From Acidimicrobiaceae bacterium (lineage in GTDB: Bacteria; Actinomycetota; Acidimicrobiia; Acidimicrobiales; RAAP-2): a stretch of 35,082 nucleotides of DNA. This document shows, piece by piece, positions 21,422-29,944 of the stretch; position 1 is the stretch's first letter; each line of letters opens with the position of its first letter. Below the pieces are notes generated by a model. That model was not told where the DNA came from. It searched no databases and was given only the letters and a program-made list of their open reading frames with translations. The translations under genes and the position numbers were made by a program. Where the stretch lies: NCBI GenBank assembly GCA_027306525.1, contig DAHUZM010000065.1, forward strand, positions 1 through 35,082. Direction: 5' to 3'.

Positions 21422-23908
21422 CTGTTCCGGTCCCCCGACGGTCGCGCGACGGAGGCCCCGGACGAGGGTGCCCGCGGCGCGCGCGCGACGGGTGGAACCG
21501 ATCCCATCGGGCCCTCGAGGCACGCCCGGCTCCTCGCCGGGCTGATCCTGACGGTCGGGCTCGCCGCGTCGGTCCTCGGGGCGCTGCAGTGGCAGAACTA
21601 CATCGGCGAACAACAACAACACCAGATCGCGACCACGACCGCGAATGTCCGGACCTCGATCGCGGGGTCCTTGCAGCGAGACGAGGATCTGGTGGAGACC
21701 CTGCGGGGTGTGGTGGCCAGCGGCACGCTGATCTCCAACCGCCAGCTCCAACAGCTCTACGAGAACGTGGGCGGCACCGAGACCGCAGGTCTCATCGGCC
21801 TCGGCTACATCGAGGCGGTGCCCTACCCGGACCTCGGCGCGTTCCAGGCACAGGTGCAGGCGGACCCCCCCTTTGGCGTGCCGGCGCGGGGCCCGACGGT
21901 GCTGGCGAAGGAGGGCGCCCAGACCCGCTACTGCCTGATCCGCCTGGCCGCCGGCAGCCCGAACGGCGTCCGTGACCTCTCGTCGAGCGGCATCGGTCAG
22001 CTCTACACGGACCTGTCGAGCAACTTCGACTACTGCACCAGCCGGTATGCGACGGCTCTCGACGCCTCCGCCGCCACCGCCGTGCCCGATGTCGCGCTCT
22101 TGCCCTCGGTGGTCCGCAAGGCGACCTCGAACGACACGATCTCACGGAGCGTCTTCGACCTCGTGTTGCCCATCTACCGCGCCGGAGCACCCATCGCCAA
22201 CATCGCGCAGCGCGAGTCGGCCCTCTTGGGCTGGGCGGTGGGGCTGTTCTCGCCCGAGCCCATCCTCGGGCCGCTCGTGGGAAGGGGCGCCAACCTCGCC
22301 GTCTCGATCGCTTACACCAACCCCGCCTACGCAGGAACGGTGCAGGTGGCAACGGGTGGCCACACGCCACCGGGGACCACCCGCAACGAGGTGCAGCTCC
22401 CGATCGACGGTCCGTGGTCGGCCGCGATCTCCGTGGTCCCCTCGAGCGCGTCGGCCACCGTCCAGGGCGTCGGGGTGCTCGCCGACCTGCTCGTCATCGT
22501 CCTCTTGATGGCCCTCATCGTCTCGCTGTTCCGCTCGCGCAAGCGGGCCCTCGAGTCGATCGCCCAGAAGAACCAGCAGCTCGAGCACCGTGCGCTGCAC
22601 GACGGCCTGACGGGCCTGCCCAACCGCGACCTCATCTTGGACCGGGCGGCTTCGATGCTCGAGCGGGCCGAGGCACGAGGGACGGCCGTGGCCGCCTACC
22701 TGATCGACCTCGACGGCTTCAACGCGATCAACGACATCTACGGGCACCGGATCGGCGATCAGGTGCTGCAGGGCGTCGCCGAGCGGATCCGGACCTCGAT
22801 CGGTGAGAGCGACACGCTTGGGCGTTTGACTGGGGACGAGTTCGTCGTGCTCGCCGAGGGAGCCTCGATCGGTGCGGGACCCGACAGGCTCGCCGATGCG
22901 GTCCTCGAGGCGCTGTCGCCGCCCTTCGACATCCTCGCCCCCGGCGGGGAGGCCATGGTCCGGCTCACCGCGTGCATCGGCGTCGCCGTCGGACCGGGGC
23001 GGAGCGCCGAGGACCTGCTGCGCGACGCCGACACCGCGCTCAACGAGGCGAAGGCAGCGGGCCGGCGCCATTACACCGTCTTCGAGCCCGAGATGCGCAC
23101 CGCTGCCCGCAGCCGACTGGCGCTCACGAGCGAGCTGCGCACCGCCATCGAGCAGCGCCAGTTCTTCCTCGCCTACCAGCCGATCTTCAACCTGTCCGAC
23201 GTCCGCCCGATCGGGGTCGAGGCGCTCTTGCGTTGGCGGCACCCGCTGCGCGGCGTCGTGCCGCCGCTCGACTTCATCCCGCTCTTGGAGGAGACCGGGA
23301 TGATCTGCGACGTCGGGCTCGAGGTGCTGCGCCTCGCCTGTGAGCAGGCCAAACGCTGGGAGCAGCGCGGCTTGCCCATCTTCGTGTCGGTCAACGCGTC
23401 GGCGATCCAGATCGAGTCCGACCGGTTTGCCGCCGACGTCGACCGGGTGCTCCAGGACACCGGGCTCGCCCCGAACCGGCTCACGCTCGAGATCACCGAG
23501 AGCGCCCTCATGCGCGACGCCCAGGGCACCGTCAAGCGGCTCGCCAACCTGAAGGGCCTCGGCATCCGGCTCGCGATCGACGACTTCGGGACGGGCTACT
23601 CGTCGCTCGCCTACCTGCGCCAGTTCCCCGTCGACGTGCTCAAGATCGACCGGTCCTTCGTGAGCTCGATGACCAACTCCCAGGGGGGCATGGCGCTCGT
23701 CCGCACGATGCTCGAGCTCGCCCGGGCCCTCAACCTCGAGACGGTGGCCGAGGGAATCGAGGACCGCGACCAGCTCAGCGCCCTCGAAACGGAGCACTGC
23801 CGCTCCGGACAGGGCTTCCTCCTCGCGAAGCCGCTCGACCCCGCCCAGATCGAGCTGTTCTTCGACAACGCCCGTCCGCGCCAGATGGCGACGATCAGCG
23901 CGCGCTGA
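21422..23908 (+). CDS. Membrane CHASE-like/GGDEF/EAL cyclic-di-GMP protein (start codon unusual)
   Basis: Coordinates assume a CTG start at 21422 (828 aa). Order: short polar N-terminus, membrane helix at about 35-57 (RLLAGLILTVGLAASVLGAL), extracytoplasmic CHASE-like sensor (60-345), second helix (350-373), GGDEF domain (385-550), EAL domain (565-820). The diguanylate cyclase signature is TGDEF (470-474) and its inhibitory RxxD site is absent. The phosphodiesterase motifs are intact: EALLRW (600-602), EITES, DDFGTGYSS, KIDRSF, AEGIE. It is therefore likely a c-di-GMP phosphodiesterase, perhaps bifunctional. The first in-frame ATG/GTG/TTG is TTG 21671, which would remove the first helix; the frame is open from 21392. 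Nothing is recognised between 21329 and 21391 except a -10-like TAAATT at 21389. Confidence 0.85.
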   Translation: MFRSPDGRATEAPDEGARGARATGGTDPIGPSRHARLLAGLILTVGLAASVLGALQWQNYIGEQQQHQIATTTANVRTSIAGSLQRDEDLVETLRGVVASGTLISNRQLQQLYENVGGTETAGLIGLGYIEAVPYPDLGAFQAQVQADPPFGVPARGPTVLAKEGAQTRYCLIRLAAGSPNGVRDLSSSGIGQLYTDLSSNFDYCTSRYATALDASAATAVPDVALLPSVVRKATSNDTISRSVFDLVLPIYRAGAPIANIAQRESALLGWAVGLFSPEPILGPLVGRGANLAVSIAYTNPAYAGTVQVATGGHTPPGTTRNEVQLPIDGPWSAAISVVPSSASATVQGVGVLADLLVIVLLMALIVSLFRSRKRALESIAQKNQQLEHRALHDGLTGLPNRDLILDRAASMLERAEARGTAVAAYLIDLDGFNAINDIYGHRIGDQVLQGVAERIRTSIGESDTLGRLTGDEFVVLAEGASIGAGPDRLADAVLEALSPPFDILAPGGEAMVRLTACIGVAVGPGRSAEDLLRDADTALNEAKAAGRRHYTVFEPEMRTAARSRLALTSELRTAIEQRQFFLAYQPIFNLSDVRPIGVEALLRWRHPLRGVVPPLDFIPLLEETGMICDVGLEVLRLACEQAKRWEQRGLPIFVSVNASAIQIESDRFAADVDRVLQDTGLAPNRLTLEITESALMRDAQGTVKRLANLKGLGIRLAIDDFGTGYSSLAYLRQFPVDVLKIDRSFVSSMTNSQGGMALVRTMLELARALNLETVAEGIEDRDQLSALETEHCRSGQGFLLAKPLDPAQIELFFDNARPRQMATISAR

Positions 23909-23937
23909 CGCCGCGCCGCTCGGCGCGACACTGGTCC

Positions 23938-24969
23938 GTGGCCACGACGCCCGTCTCGCTGCGTCCCGCCGCCCAGAGGACCGACCCCTACGGGGTCAGT
24001 CGCGAGGAGCTGGCGGCTCTGCTCGCCGGCGAGCCCCCGTACCGGGCCCGCCAGGTCTGGGAGGCGTTGCACCGCCGAGCGGCCTGGCCGCCCGAGATGA
24101 CAGAGCTCCCCCGCCCAATTCGCGAGCGTCTGGCCGAGATCCTCACCCCGGCGCTCAGCGTGTGCTCCCGGCGGGAGGCCGACGGCGGACAGACGCTCAA
24201 GTGGGTCTTCGAGGTCGAAGGCCCAGCGCGGGTCGAGACCGTCCTCATGGCCTATCCCGACCGGGTCACCGTGTGCGTCTCCACCCAGGCCGGTTGCGCC
24301 ATGGCCTGCCCGTTCTGCGCGACCGGCCAGGGCGGATTCGTGCGCCACCTGAGGAGCGCCGAGATCGTCGAGCAGGTGGCGTGGGCGATGCGCGAGCGCC
24401 CCGTGACCCACGTCGTGTTCATGGGCATGGGCGAGCCCCTCGCCAACTACGACCAGACGATTGGAGCGCTGCGGCGGCTGCACGACGAGATGGGGATTTC
24501 GTGGCGCCGCCTCACGCTCTCCACCGTCGGGATCGTGCCGGGCATCCGACGGCTCACGACCGAGGGGATCCCGGTCAACCTGGCCGTGTCCCTGCACGCG
24601 GCGAACGACACGCTGCGCGACGAGCTCGTGCCCATCAACCGCCGCTACCCGCTCGCCCGCCTGGCCGAGGCCTGCGCCGACTACGTGGGCGCCACCCGCC
24701 GCCGGCTCTCGCTCGAGTGGGCGGTCATCGGTGGCGTCAACGACCGGCCCGAGGACGCAGAGGAGCTGGCCCGCTTCGCGCGAGCGCTCGGCGCGCACGT
24801 CAACCTGATCCCGCTGAACGAGACCGCCGGCTACCGCGCCCCAGGACCGCCCCGGGCCGTCCACTTCCGGGCACGGCTACGCGCTCTCGGGGTCAATGCG
24901 ACGCTTCGGCGCACGCGGGGCCAAGAGATCGCGGCCGCCTGCGGGCAGCTGGCGGGCGGTGGCGGTTAG
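23938..24969 (+). CDS. rlmN: 23S rRNA (A2503-C2)/tRNA methyltransferase RlmN
   Basis: Radical SAM methyltransferase of 343 aa. The iron-sulfur cluster motif is CAMACPFC (Cys120, Cys124, Cys127). GMGEPLANYD and LSTVGIVPGIRRL are the SAM-binding segments, SLHAANDTLRDELVPINRRY follows, and the conserved C-terminal Cys is at 335 (EIAAACGQ). It methylates A2503 of 23S rRNA and often A37 of some tRNAs. It starts at GTG 23938, 29 bases after the c-di-GMP gene, and overlaps the convergent dehydrogenase by four bases. Confidence 0.95.
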   Translation: MATTPVSLRPAAQRTDPYGVSREELAALLAGEPPYRARQVWEALHRRAAWPPEMTELPRPIRERLAEILTPALSVCSRREADGGQTLKWVFEVEGPARVETVLMAYPDRVTVCVSTQAGCAMACPFCATGQGGFVRHLRSAEIVEQVAWAMRERPVTHVVFMGMGEPLANYDQTIGALRRLHDEMGISWRRLTLSTVGIVPGIRRLTTEGIPVNLAVSLHAANDTLRDELVPINRRYPLARLAEACADYVGATRRRLSLEWAVIGGVNDRPEDAEELARFARALGAHVNLIPLNETAGYRAPGPPRAVHFRARLRALGVNATLRRTRGQEIAAACGQLAGGGG

Positions 24970-26174
24970 CTCCGCGGGACGTCCTTCCAGGCGACGTCCT
25001 TGTCCGAGCGGACGTCGCCCGGCAGCCCGAGCACACGCTCGCCCAAGATGTTCTTCATCACCTCGGAGGTCCCACCCTCGATCGAGTTGGCCCGTGTCCG
25101 CAGGAACTGCTTGTGGACGTCGGGGCCGCCGAGGCTGACCCCGCTCGGGCGGATCTTCGGGTAGGTGCTCGAGTGCAGCATCCCCTCGGGACCGAGCAGG
25201 TCGACCGCGAATTCGGTGATCTGCTTGTTCTGCTCGGCAAAGGCGAGCTTGCCAACCGAGCCCTCGGGCCCTGGGGTGCCCCGACGGCGAAGGTCGGCGG
25301 CACGCTGGTTGGTGAGCCGGGTCGCCTCGCTCGCCACCCACAGCTGCATGAGGCGGTCCCGCAGGGCCATCGCGTGGGCCGAGGTGTCGCCGGCCCACCG
25401 GTCCTTGAACAGCTTGACCGCGACGTCGATTGGACCCGTGCCCCGGCGCGACACCCCGCCCCCGATCGAGACGCGCTCGTTCATGAGCGTCGTGATGGCC
25501 GTCCGCCATCCCTCGCCCTCACCGCCCAGGCGGTCCGCGTCGGCGACCCGCGCGTCGCTGAAGAAGACCTCGTTGAACTCGGCCTCGCCGGTGATCTGGT
25601 GGAGCGGGCGGACCTCGACGCCGGGCTGGTGGAGATCGATCAGGAAGCAGGTGATCCCCTGGTGCTTGGGGAGCTCGGGGTTGGTGCGTGCGAGGAGGAG
25701 ACCCTTGGAGGACAGGTGGGCGACGGTCGTCCAGACCTTCTGACCGTTCACGACCCACTCGTCGCCGTCACGCACGGCCCGGGTGGCGAGACTCGCGACG
25801 TCCGACCCCGACCCCGGCTCGCTGAAGAGCTGGCACCACACCTCCTCACCGGTGAAGAGCGGCCGGAGGTAGCGGCGCTTTTGCTCCTCGGTGCCGTGGA
25901 CCACGATGGTCGGGGCAACCATGCCGTAGCCGATGACGTTGCGCATGGCCGCCGAGGGTGCGCCGGCCTCGGTGAGCCGGGTGGTCACCCGGGCGTGGAG
26001 GGCCGGCGAGAGGCCGAGCCCACCCTCGCCGTCTGGGAAGTGGACCCACGCAAGCCCGCGGTCGAATTGTTCGCCCAGGAAGACGGCGGCGTCGGTGGAC
26101 TGCGGCGGATGGTCGGCCAACAGCTCGTCGACGAGGCTGTCCACGCGCTCGGTGTCGGATTGGACGATGGTCAC
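24966..26174 (-). CDS. Acyl-CoA dehydrogenase
   Basis: FAD enzyme of 402 aa with the usual order: helical N-terminal domain, beta domain (WCQLFSEPGSGSDVASLATR, WVVNGQKVWTT) and C-terminal helices ending SIEGGTSEVMKNILGERVLG. It introduces a double bond next to the thioester of an acyl-CoA; the exact substrate is not readable, and the catalytic base cannot be placed with confidence by eye. The GTG at 26174 is preceded by AAGGGGG. The frame is open much further upstream, but that is antisense to the membrane-protein gene. Confidence 0.9.
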   Translation of the reverse strand: MTIVQSDTERVDSLVDELLADHPPQSTDAAVFLGEQFDRGLAWVHFPDGEGGLGLSPALHARVTTRLTEAGAPSAAMRNVIGYGMVAPTIVVHGTEEQKRRYLRPLFTGEEVWCQLFSEPGSGSDVASLATRAVRDGDEWVVNGQKVWTTVAHLSSKGLLLARTNPELPKHQGITCFLIDLHQPGVEVRPLHQITGEAEFNEVFFSDARVADADRLGGEGEGWRTAITTLMNERVSIGGGVSRRGTGPIDVAVKLFKDRWAGDTSAHAMALRDRLMQLWVASEATRLTNQRAADLRRRGTPGPEGSVGKLAFAEQNKQITEFAVDLLGPEGMLHSSTYPKIRPSGVSLGGPDVHKQFLRTRANSIEGGTSEVMKNILGERVLGLPGDVRSDKDVAWKDVPRS

Positions 26175-26216
26175 GGCTGCCCCCTTGTCTCTTCGCCTAC
26201 ACCCTACCCTTGGCCC

Positions 26217-26651
26217 GTGAGCAGGTCGTTGGGGGTCGCAGCGCTCGCGGCGGCGGGTTTCGCGTGGTGGGAGGGAGGCCTGCGCCAGTCCTCGCTCGCC
26301 GCCCACTCGGGCATCCTCGTCGCGATCGGGCTCGCGTTCGCCGTCACCTTCGTGGCCGGCAGGGGACGCCAGCAGGTGCGCTCGCTCGCGTGGGCCAGCG
26401 GACCCTGGGCGCTGCGCCGGCACTGGGCCGAGGACCCGCCCGGCACCCTCGGCGCCACGCTGTGGGCCATCCTCACGCTCGCCGTCATCGGGTGGGATCT
26501 GAACAGCTTCGCCCACGAGAGCCGCGATCTGCCCACGTTGAGCAGGATCTTCGGTCACCTGACCTCGAGCCATGTCGGGCGGGCGGCGGCGGTCGCAGCG
26601 TGGCTGGCGCTTGGCGCAACCATCGCGCTCGGGTGGCGCAGGGACCGATGA
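26217..26651 (+). CDS. Small membrane protein, unknown
   Basis: Protein of 144 aa without a recognised family. Hydrophobic segments: about 4-20, 32-49 (ILVAIGLAFAVTFVAG), 78-96 (LGATLWAILTLAVIGWD) and 122-140 (AAVAAWLALGATIALGW). A loop reads HESRDLPTLSRIFGHLTSSH. GTG start 42 bases from the divergent dehydrogenase start. Its TGA overlaps the ATG of the next small membrane gene, so the two probably act together. Divergence from an acyl-CoA dehydrogenase is the only contextual hint. Confidence 0.6.
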   Translation: MSRSLGVAALAAAGFAWWEGGLRQSSLAAHSGILVAIGLAFAVTFVAGRGRQQVRSLAWASGPWALRRHWAEDPPGTLGATLWAILTLAVIGWDLNSFAHESRDLPTLSRIFGHLTSSHVGRAAAVAAWLALGATIALGWRRDR

Positions 26652-26842
26652 GCGCCGGCGCCATCGTCTGGTGGGTGCTCGCGGCGTGCCTCGCCCTCTG
26701 GAGCGCGATCAGCGCGCTGCGGCCCGACACGCCGGGGCCGGTCGCCATCCCCCGGTGGTTCGCCCGTTCATGGCTCGGCCGGGTGCTCGCGCTCTGTGCC
26801 TGGGGCGGCGCCGGGTGGCATCTGTTCTGCCAACGCCCCTAG
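26648..26842 (+). CDS. Very small membrane protein (DUF6186-like)
   Basis: Protein of 64 aa: one N-terminal helix (IVWWVLAACLALWSAISAL), a short polar stretch with PRWFARS, and a second helix ending in ALCAWGGAGWHLFCQRP. The WxGWHLF ending resembles small actinobacterial proteins listed as DUF6186 as I remember it; the function is unknown. The ATG overlaps the upstream stop. The last 75 bases overlap, tail to tail, the 3' end of the flavoprotein gene on the other strand. Confidence 0.6.
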   Translation: MSAGAIVWWVLAACLALWSAISALRPDTPGPVAIPRWFARSWLGRVLALCAWGGAGWHLFCQRP

Positions 26843-28186
26843 CGCGTCGAGCATCGAGCGGTGGAACGTCGGATACGCGTAGATCATCGAGCGCAGCGTG
26901 GCCACCGGCACCTCGGCGTGCACCGCAAGGGTGAGCATCGAGAGCACCTCGCCGCCCACCGGGCCGGCCGACGTCGCACCGACGAGGACCCCGCGATCGG
27001 CGTCGGCGACGAGCTTGATCAGCCCCGCGTTCCCGGCCTTGTGGATCCATCCCCTCGAGGAGCCGGCGACATCGCTCGTCGCGGTGGCGACCGAGATCCC
27101 CGCCTCGAGGGCCCTGTGCTCGGTCAGTCCGACCGAGCCCACCTCGGGATCGGTGAAGGTCACCCGGGGCAGCGCCCGGTAGTCCCCGGCGGGCCACGGC
27201 CGACCGAGGATGTCGGCCACCGCGATCTCCGCCTGGTACATCGAGACATGGGTGAACGCGCCGGCGCCGGTCACGTCGCCGATCGCCCATATGCCCGGAC
27301 GCACCCGTTGGTGCTCGTCGACGCCGATCGCGCGCGCCGTGTCGTCGAGCCCGATCGCGCCGACGTTGAGCCCGACCAGATCCGGACGCCGTCCGGTCGC
27401 GACGAGCAGGCGGTCGGCCACGACCGGCTCGGCACCGCCGAGCGCGACGCTGAAGCGCTCGCCGTTGTGGGCGACCGACTCGATGCGCACGCCGGTGTGG
27501 ATCGCCATGCCCTCCCCTCGAAGGGTGCGCTCGATCAGCTCCGAGGACTCGGGCTCTTCGAGCGCGAGCAGGCGGGGCGCCGTCTCGAGCGTCGTCACTC
27601 GGGCCCCGAAGCGTAGAAACACCTGGCCGAGCTCGAGTCCGATGGCACCGCCGCCGATGACGACGAGACTCGAGGGCACCGATTCTGTCTCGATTGCCTC
27701 GCGGTTGGTCCAATAGGGCGTGGCGGCCAGGCCCTCGATCGGGGGTGCCCAGGCCCGGGTGCCCGGGTTGAGCACGATCGCCCGGCGGGCCTCGAAGCGC
27801 TCGGCGCCCACCGAAACGCTCGTGGGTCCCTCGAGCCGACCCCACCCCCGCACGAAGCGGACTCCCTTGGACTCCAGGCGCTCGACGGCGACCGCGTCGT
27901 CCCAACCGTCGGTCGCCTCGTCGCGGATCCGGCGCGCGACCGGGGCGAAGTCGGGCGTGATCACCACGCGACCCGCCATGCCCTCGACCCGCCGGGCCTC
28001 GGCCACCAGATTGGCGGCGCGGATCATCATCTTGGAAGGCACGCAGCCCCAGTAGGGGCATTCGCCCCCGACGAGCTCGGCGTCGATCCCCACCACCTCG
28101 AGACCGGCCTCGGCGAGCCGTCCCGCCGCGTCCTCGCCCCCCGGGCCGAGCCCGACCACCACGACGTCGACGCTGCGCACGCTCAT
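26768..28186 (-). CDS. Pyridine nucleotide-disulfide oxidoreductase
   Basis: FAD/NAD(P) enzyme of 472 aa in the glutathione reductase/lipoamide dehydrogenase family. FAD loop VVVGLGPGGEDAAG, redox-active pair GGECPYWGCVPSK (CxxxxC), second Rossmann loop VVIGGGAIGLELG, and the FAD segment GIWAIGDVTG. In the dimerisation domain the usual catalytic HPTxxE reads YAYPTFHRS, so the His-Glu proton relay of lipoamide dehydrogenase is absent. That marks a distinct actinobacterial group of unknown substrate. ATG 28186 starts one base after the CHAD gene stop. Confidence 0.85.
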   Translation of the reverse strand: MSVRSVDVVVVGLGPGGEDAAGRLAEAGLEVVGIDAELVGGECPYWGCVPSKMMIRAANLVAEARRVEGMAGRVVITPDFAPVARRIRDEATDGWDDAVAVERLESKGVRFVRGWGRLEGPTSVSVGAERFEARRAIVLNPGTRAWAPPIEGLAATPYWTNREAIETESVPSSLVVIGGGAIGLELGQVFLRFGARVTTLETAPRLLALEEPESSELIERTLRGEGMAIHTGVRIESVAHNGERFSVALGGAEPVVADRLLVATGRRPDLVGLNVGAIGLDDTARAIGVDEHQRVRPGIWAIGDVTGAGAFTHVSMYQAEIAVADILGRPWPAGDYRALPRVTFTDPEVGSVGLTEHRALEAGISVATATSDVAGSSRGWIHKAGNAGLIKLVADADRGVLVGATSAGPVGGEVLSMLTLAVHAEVPVATLRSMIYAYPTFHRSMLDALGALAEQMPPGAAPGTEREHPAEP

Positions 28187-28187
28187 C

Positions 28188-28958
28188 TCAGGCCCGCAAC
28201 CACGAGCGCAGGTCCTTGCTCCGAGCGAGCTCCCACCGTTGGGCCCACTCGTCGCCCCACGTGCGCTCGGCACACCGCGCCCGCTCGATCAGCTGGCCGG
28301 CGAGAAGGCCCCAGCCCGAGCCCGGCGTGGAAGCAGAGTGCCGGAGCCAGCCCTGGGCGAGCGAGGCCTCCTGGAGCGCATCGAGGGCCTCGCGCACGTC
28401 GCCCAGAGCGTCGGCCCATTTGGCACCGTCCTTCGCGAGCTCGGCCCCGTGCCGGACCCGGTCCACCCGCGTCGCGAGGCGGTGGAGATCCTGGTCGCCG
28501 GGGGCGTCCCCGACCGCTGCCACCACCGACTTGAGCGAGCGCCACTCGCGGCGGACGACGCGGTGCAGCGAATCGGGCACCCGGTACGGGCGCGAGAGGT
28601 CGCGGACCATGCGCTGGTAGCGCGCCGAGTCGAGGAGGGCGACCAGGCGACGATGCGCCCTCGACCGCTCGCTCGAGAGCTCGTCGGCGAGCTCGGAGCG
28701 CGACTTCTCGTCGCGGTCGTCGACCTCCTGGCGCCCCAGCCACGACAGCAGCGCATCGGCGTCCACCACGTCGCCGATGGCCTGCTCCACCCAACGAAGC
28801 TCACGACGAAGCAGCCACACCCAGTCGGCATCGAAGCGATCCGTGGCGAGCGCGAGCTGGGAGCGAAGCCGGCGGATCGCCACGCGCGCCTCGCGCGCCT
28901 CGGGGGCGTCCTCGTCGCGCAGCGCCTCAACGTGGCGCGTGATCGTCTTGGACATCAT
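28188..28958 (-). CDS. CHAD-domain protein
   Basis: All-helical protein of 256 aa carrying a CHAD domain. Visible marks are the N-terminal EAREARVAIRRLRSQLALAT segment, a second repeat-like RVDRVRHGAELAKDGAKWADAL, and many conserved basic residues. CHAD domains bind polyphosphate and often locate to polyphosphate granules. No CYTH partner domain is fused. Two ATG codons (28958, 28955) are adjacent; either could start. It lies 43 bases after the SDR gene and one base before the flavoprotein gene. Confidence 0.85.
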   Translation of the reverse strand: MMSKTITRHVEALRDEDAPEAREARVAIRRLRSQLALATDRFDADWVWLLRRELRWVEQAIGDVVDADALLSWLGRQEVDDRDEKSRSELADELSSERSRAHRRLVALLDSARYQRMVRDLSRPYRVPDSLHRVVRREWRSLKSVVAAVGDAPGDQDLHRLATRVDRVRHGAELAKDGAKWADALGDVREALDALQEASLAQGWLRHSASTPGSGWGLLAGQLIERARCAERTWGDEWAQRWELARSKDLRSWLRA

Positions 28959-29001
28959 TGGAGGCGCTCGCGCACTCCGAAGCGGTCCGCGATCAACCGC
29001 A

Positions 29002-29769
29002 TCAGACGGTGGAGATCCCCCCGTCGACCGGGATGACGGTCCCGGTCAGATAGGCGCCCGCCCGGGAGGCCAGGAAGATCGCCGTGCCGGCCATGTCGTC
29101 GGGCCGGCCGATCCGCTTCATCGGGGCGCTCGCCGCGATCGAGTCGCCGAAGTTTCGCAACGTCTCGGCCATCATCTTGGACTCGAAGGGCCCCGGAGCG
29201 ATGGCGTTCACGGTGATCTCCGGTGCGAGCCTGCCTGCAAGGTGGCGCGTCAGCATGTGCACCGCTGCCTTGGACGCCGAGTAGGAGTAGGTCTCCATGC
29301 GGGGCGTCCGCAGCCCGTCGATGGACCCGATGTTGATCACACGCGCCGGCTCCTCCTGGGATCCGGCGGCACGCAGGAGCGGCAGCAGGAACTTCGTCAG
29401 ATGGAAGACGCCCTTCACGTTGACCGACAGCGTGCGCTCCCAGGCGGCCTCGTCGAACTCCTCGAGCGGGACCCCCCAGGTCGCACCGGCGTTGTTGACC
29501 AAGATGTCGAGCCGGTCCTCGCGCGAGATGATCTCGTCGGCCAGCGCCCGGCAGCCCGCCTCGCTGGACAGGTCGGCCTGGAGCGCGATGCACTCGCCGA
29601 GCTTGGACAGCTCCGCAGCTGTCTCTTCGCTTGCGGCATGTTTGCGCGCCGCGATGTAGACCTTGGCGCCGGCCTCCACGAAGCCGGTCGCGATCATCTT
29701 GCCAATGCCACGTGAGCCGCCCGTGACGAGGGCGGTCTTGGATTCGATGGAGAAGAGCACGGCGGACAT
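29002..29769 (-). CDS. SDR-family oxidoreductase
   Basis: Classical short-chain dehydrogenase of 255 aa. NAD(P) loop TGGSRGIGK, NNAGATWG, Ser in INIGSIDG, and the YSASK catalytic pair, with the usual PVDGGISTV end. The Arg in the cofactor loop and ARK after the second strand suggest NADPH. Similar proteins are annotated as glucose or 3-oxoacyl-ACP reductases; the substrate here is open. First gene of a minus-strand group with the CHAD and disulfide-flavoprotein genes. Confidence 0.88.
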   Translation of the reverse strand: MSAVLFSIESKTALVTGGSRGIGKMIATGFVEAGAKVYIAARKHAASEETAAELSKLGECIALQADLSSEAGCRALADEIISREDRLDILVNNAGATWGVPLEEFDEAAWERTLSVNVKGVFHLTKFLLPLLRAAGSQEEPARVINIGSIDGLRTPRMETYSYSASKAAVHMLTRHLAGRLAPEITVNAIAPGPFESKMMAETLRNFGDSIAASAPMKRIGRPDDMAGTAIFLASRAGAYLTGTVIPVDGGISTV

Positions 29770-29802
29770 TCTGTCAGGGACCGCCGAGGGCGTTGACCGA
29801 CC

Positions 29803-29834
29803 GGCCTCAGCACCCGCGTGGGCATGCTGAGGCC
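29803..29834. promoter_or_regulatory. Strong inverted repeat in the SDR-mscL divergent gap
   Basis: GGCCTCAGCA (29803-29812) and TGCTGAGGCC (29825-29834) are perfectly complementary, and the inner CCC/GGG can pair too. It lies in the 175-bp divergent region, so it could be an operator or a leader hairpin of either gene. The rest of this region shows no gene and no known riboswitch. Confidence 0.45.
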
Positions 29835-29944
29835 CCGGGAACCCTGGCAGATGCAGGTCAATCGCCTCGTTGGGCGTCGCACCTATGGAATGCTTCGCGC
29901 AGATCCGCGTGCTTCGACGCCGGGAACGAAGGGGGACACCTCAG

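Noticed and set aside
24162-26651. An 829-codon plus-strand frame ending in the small membrane protein
   Set aside because: The part before 26217 is a shadow of rlmN and of the antisense acyl-CoA dehydrogenase, with low-complexity Arg/Ala content.
29770-29944. A cyclic-di-AMP or other riboswitch before mscL
   Set aside because: The region has a strong hairpin and a GGGAACC-like piece, but the conserved closing GACAGCTAAC-type segment and other core elements of the ydaO class are not seen.
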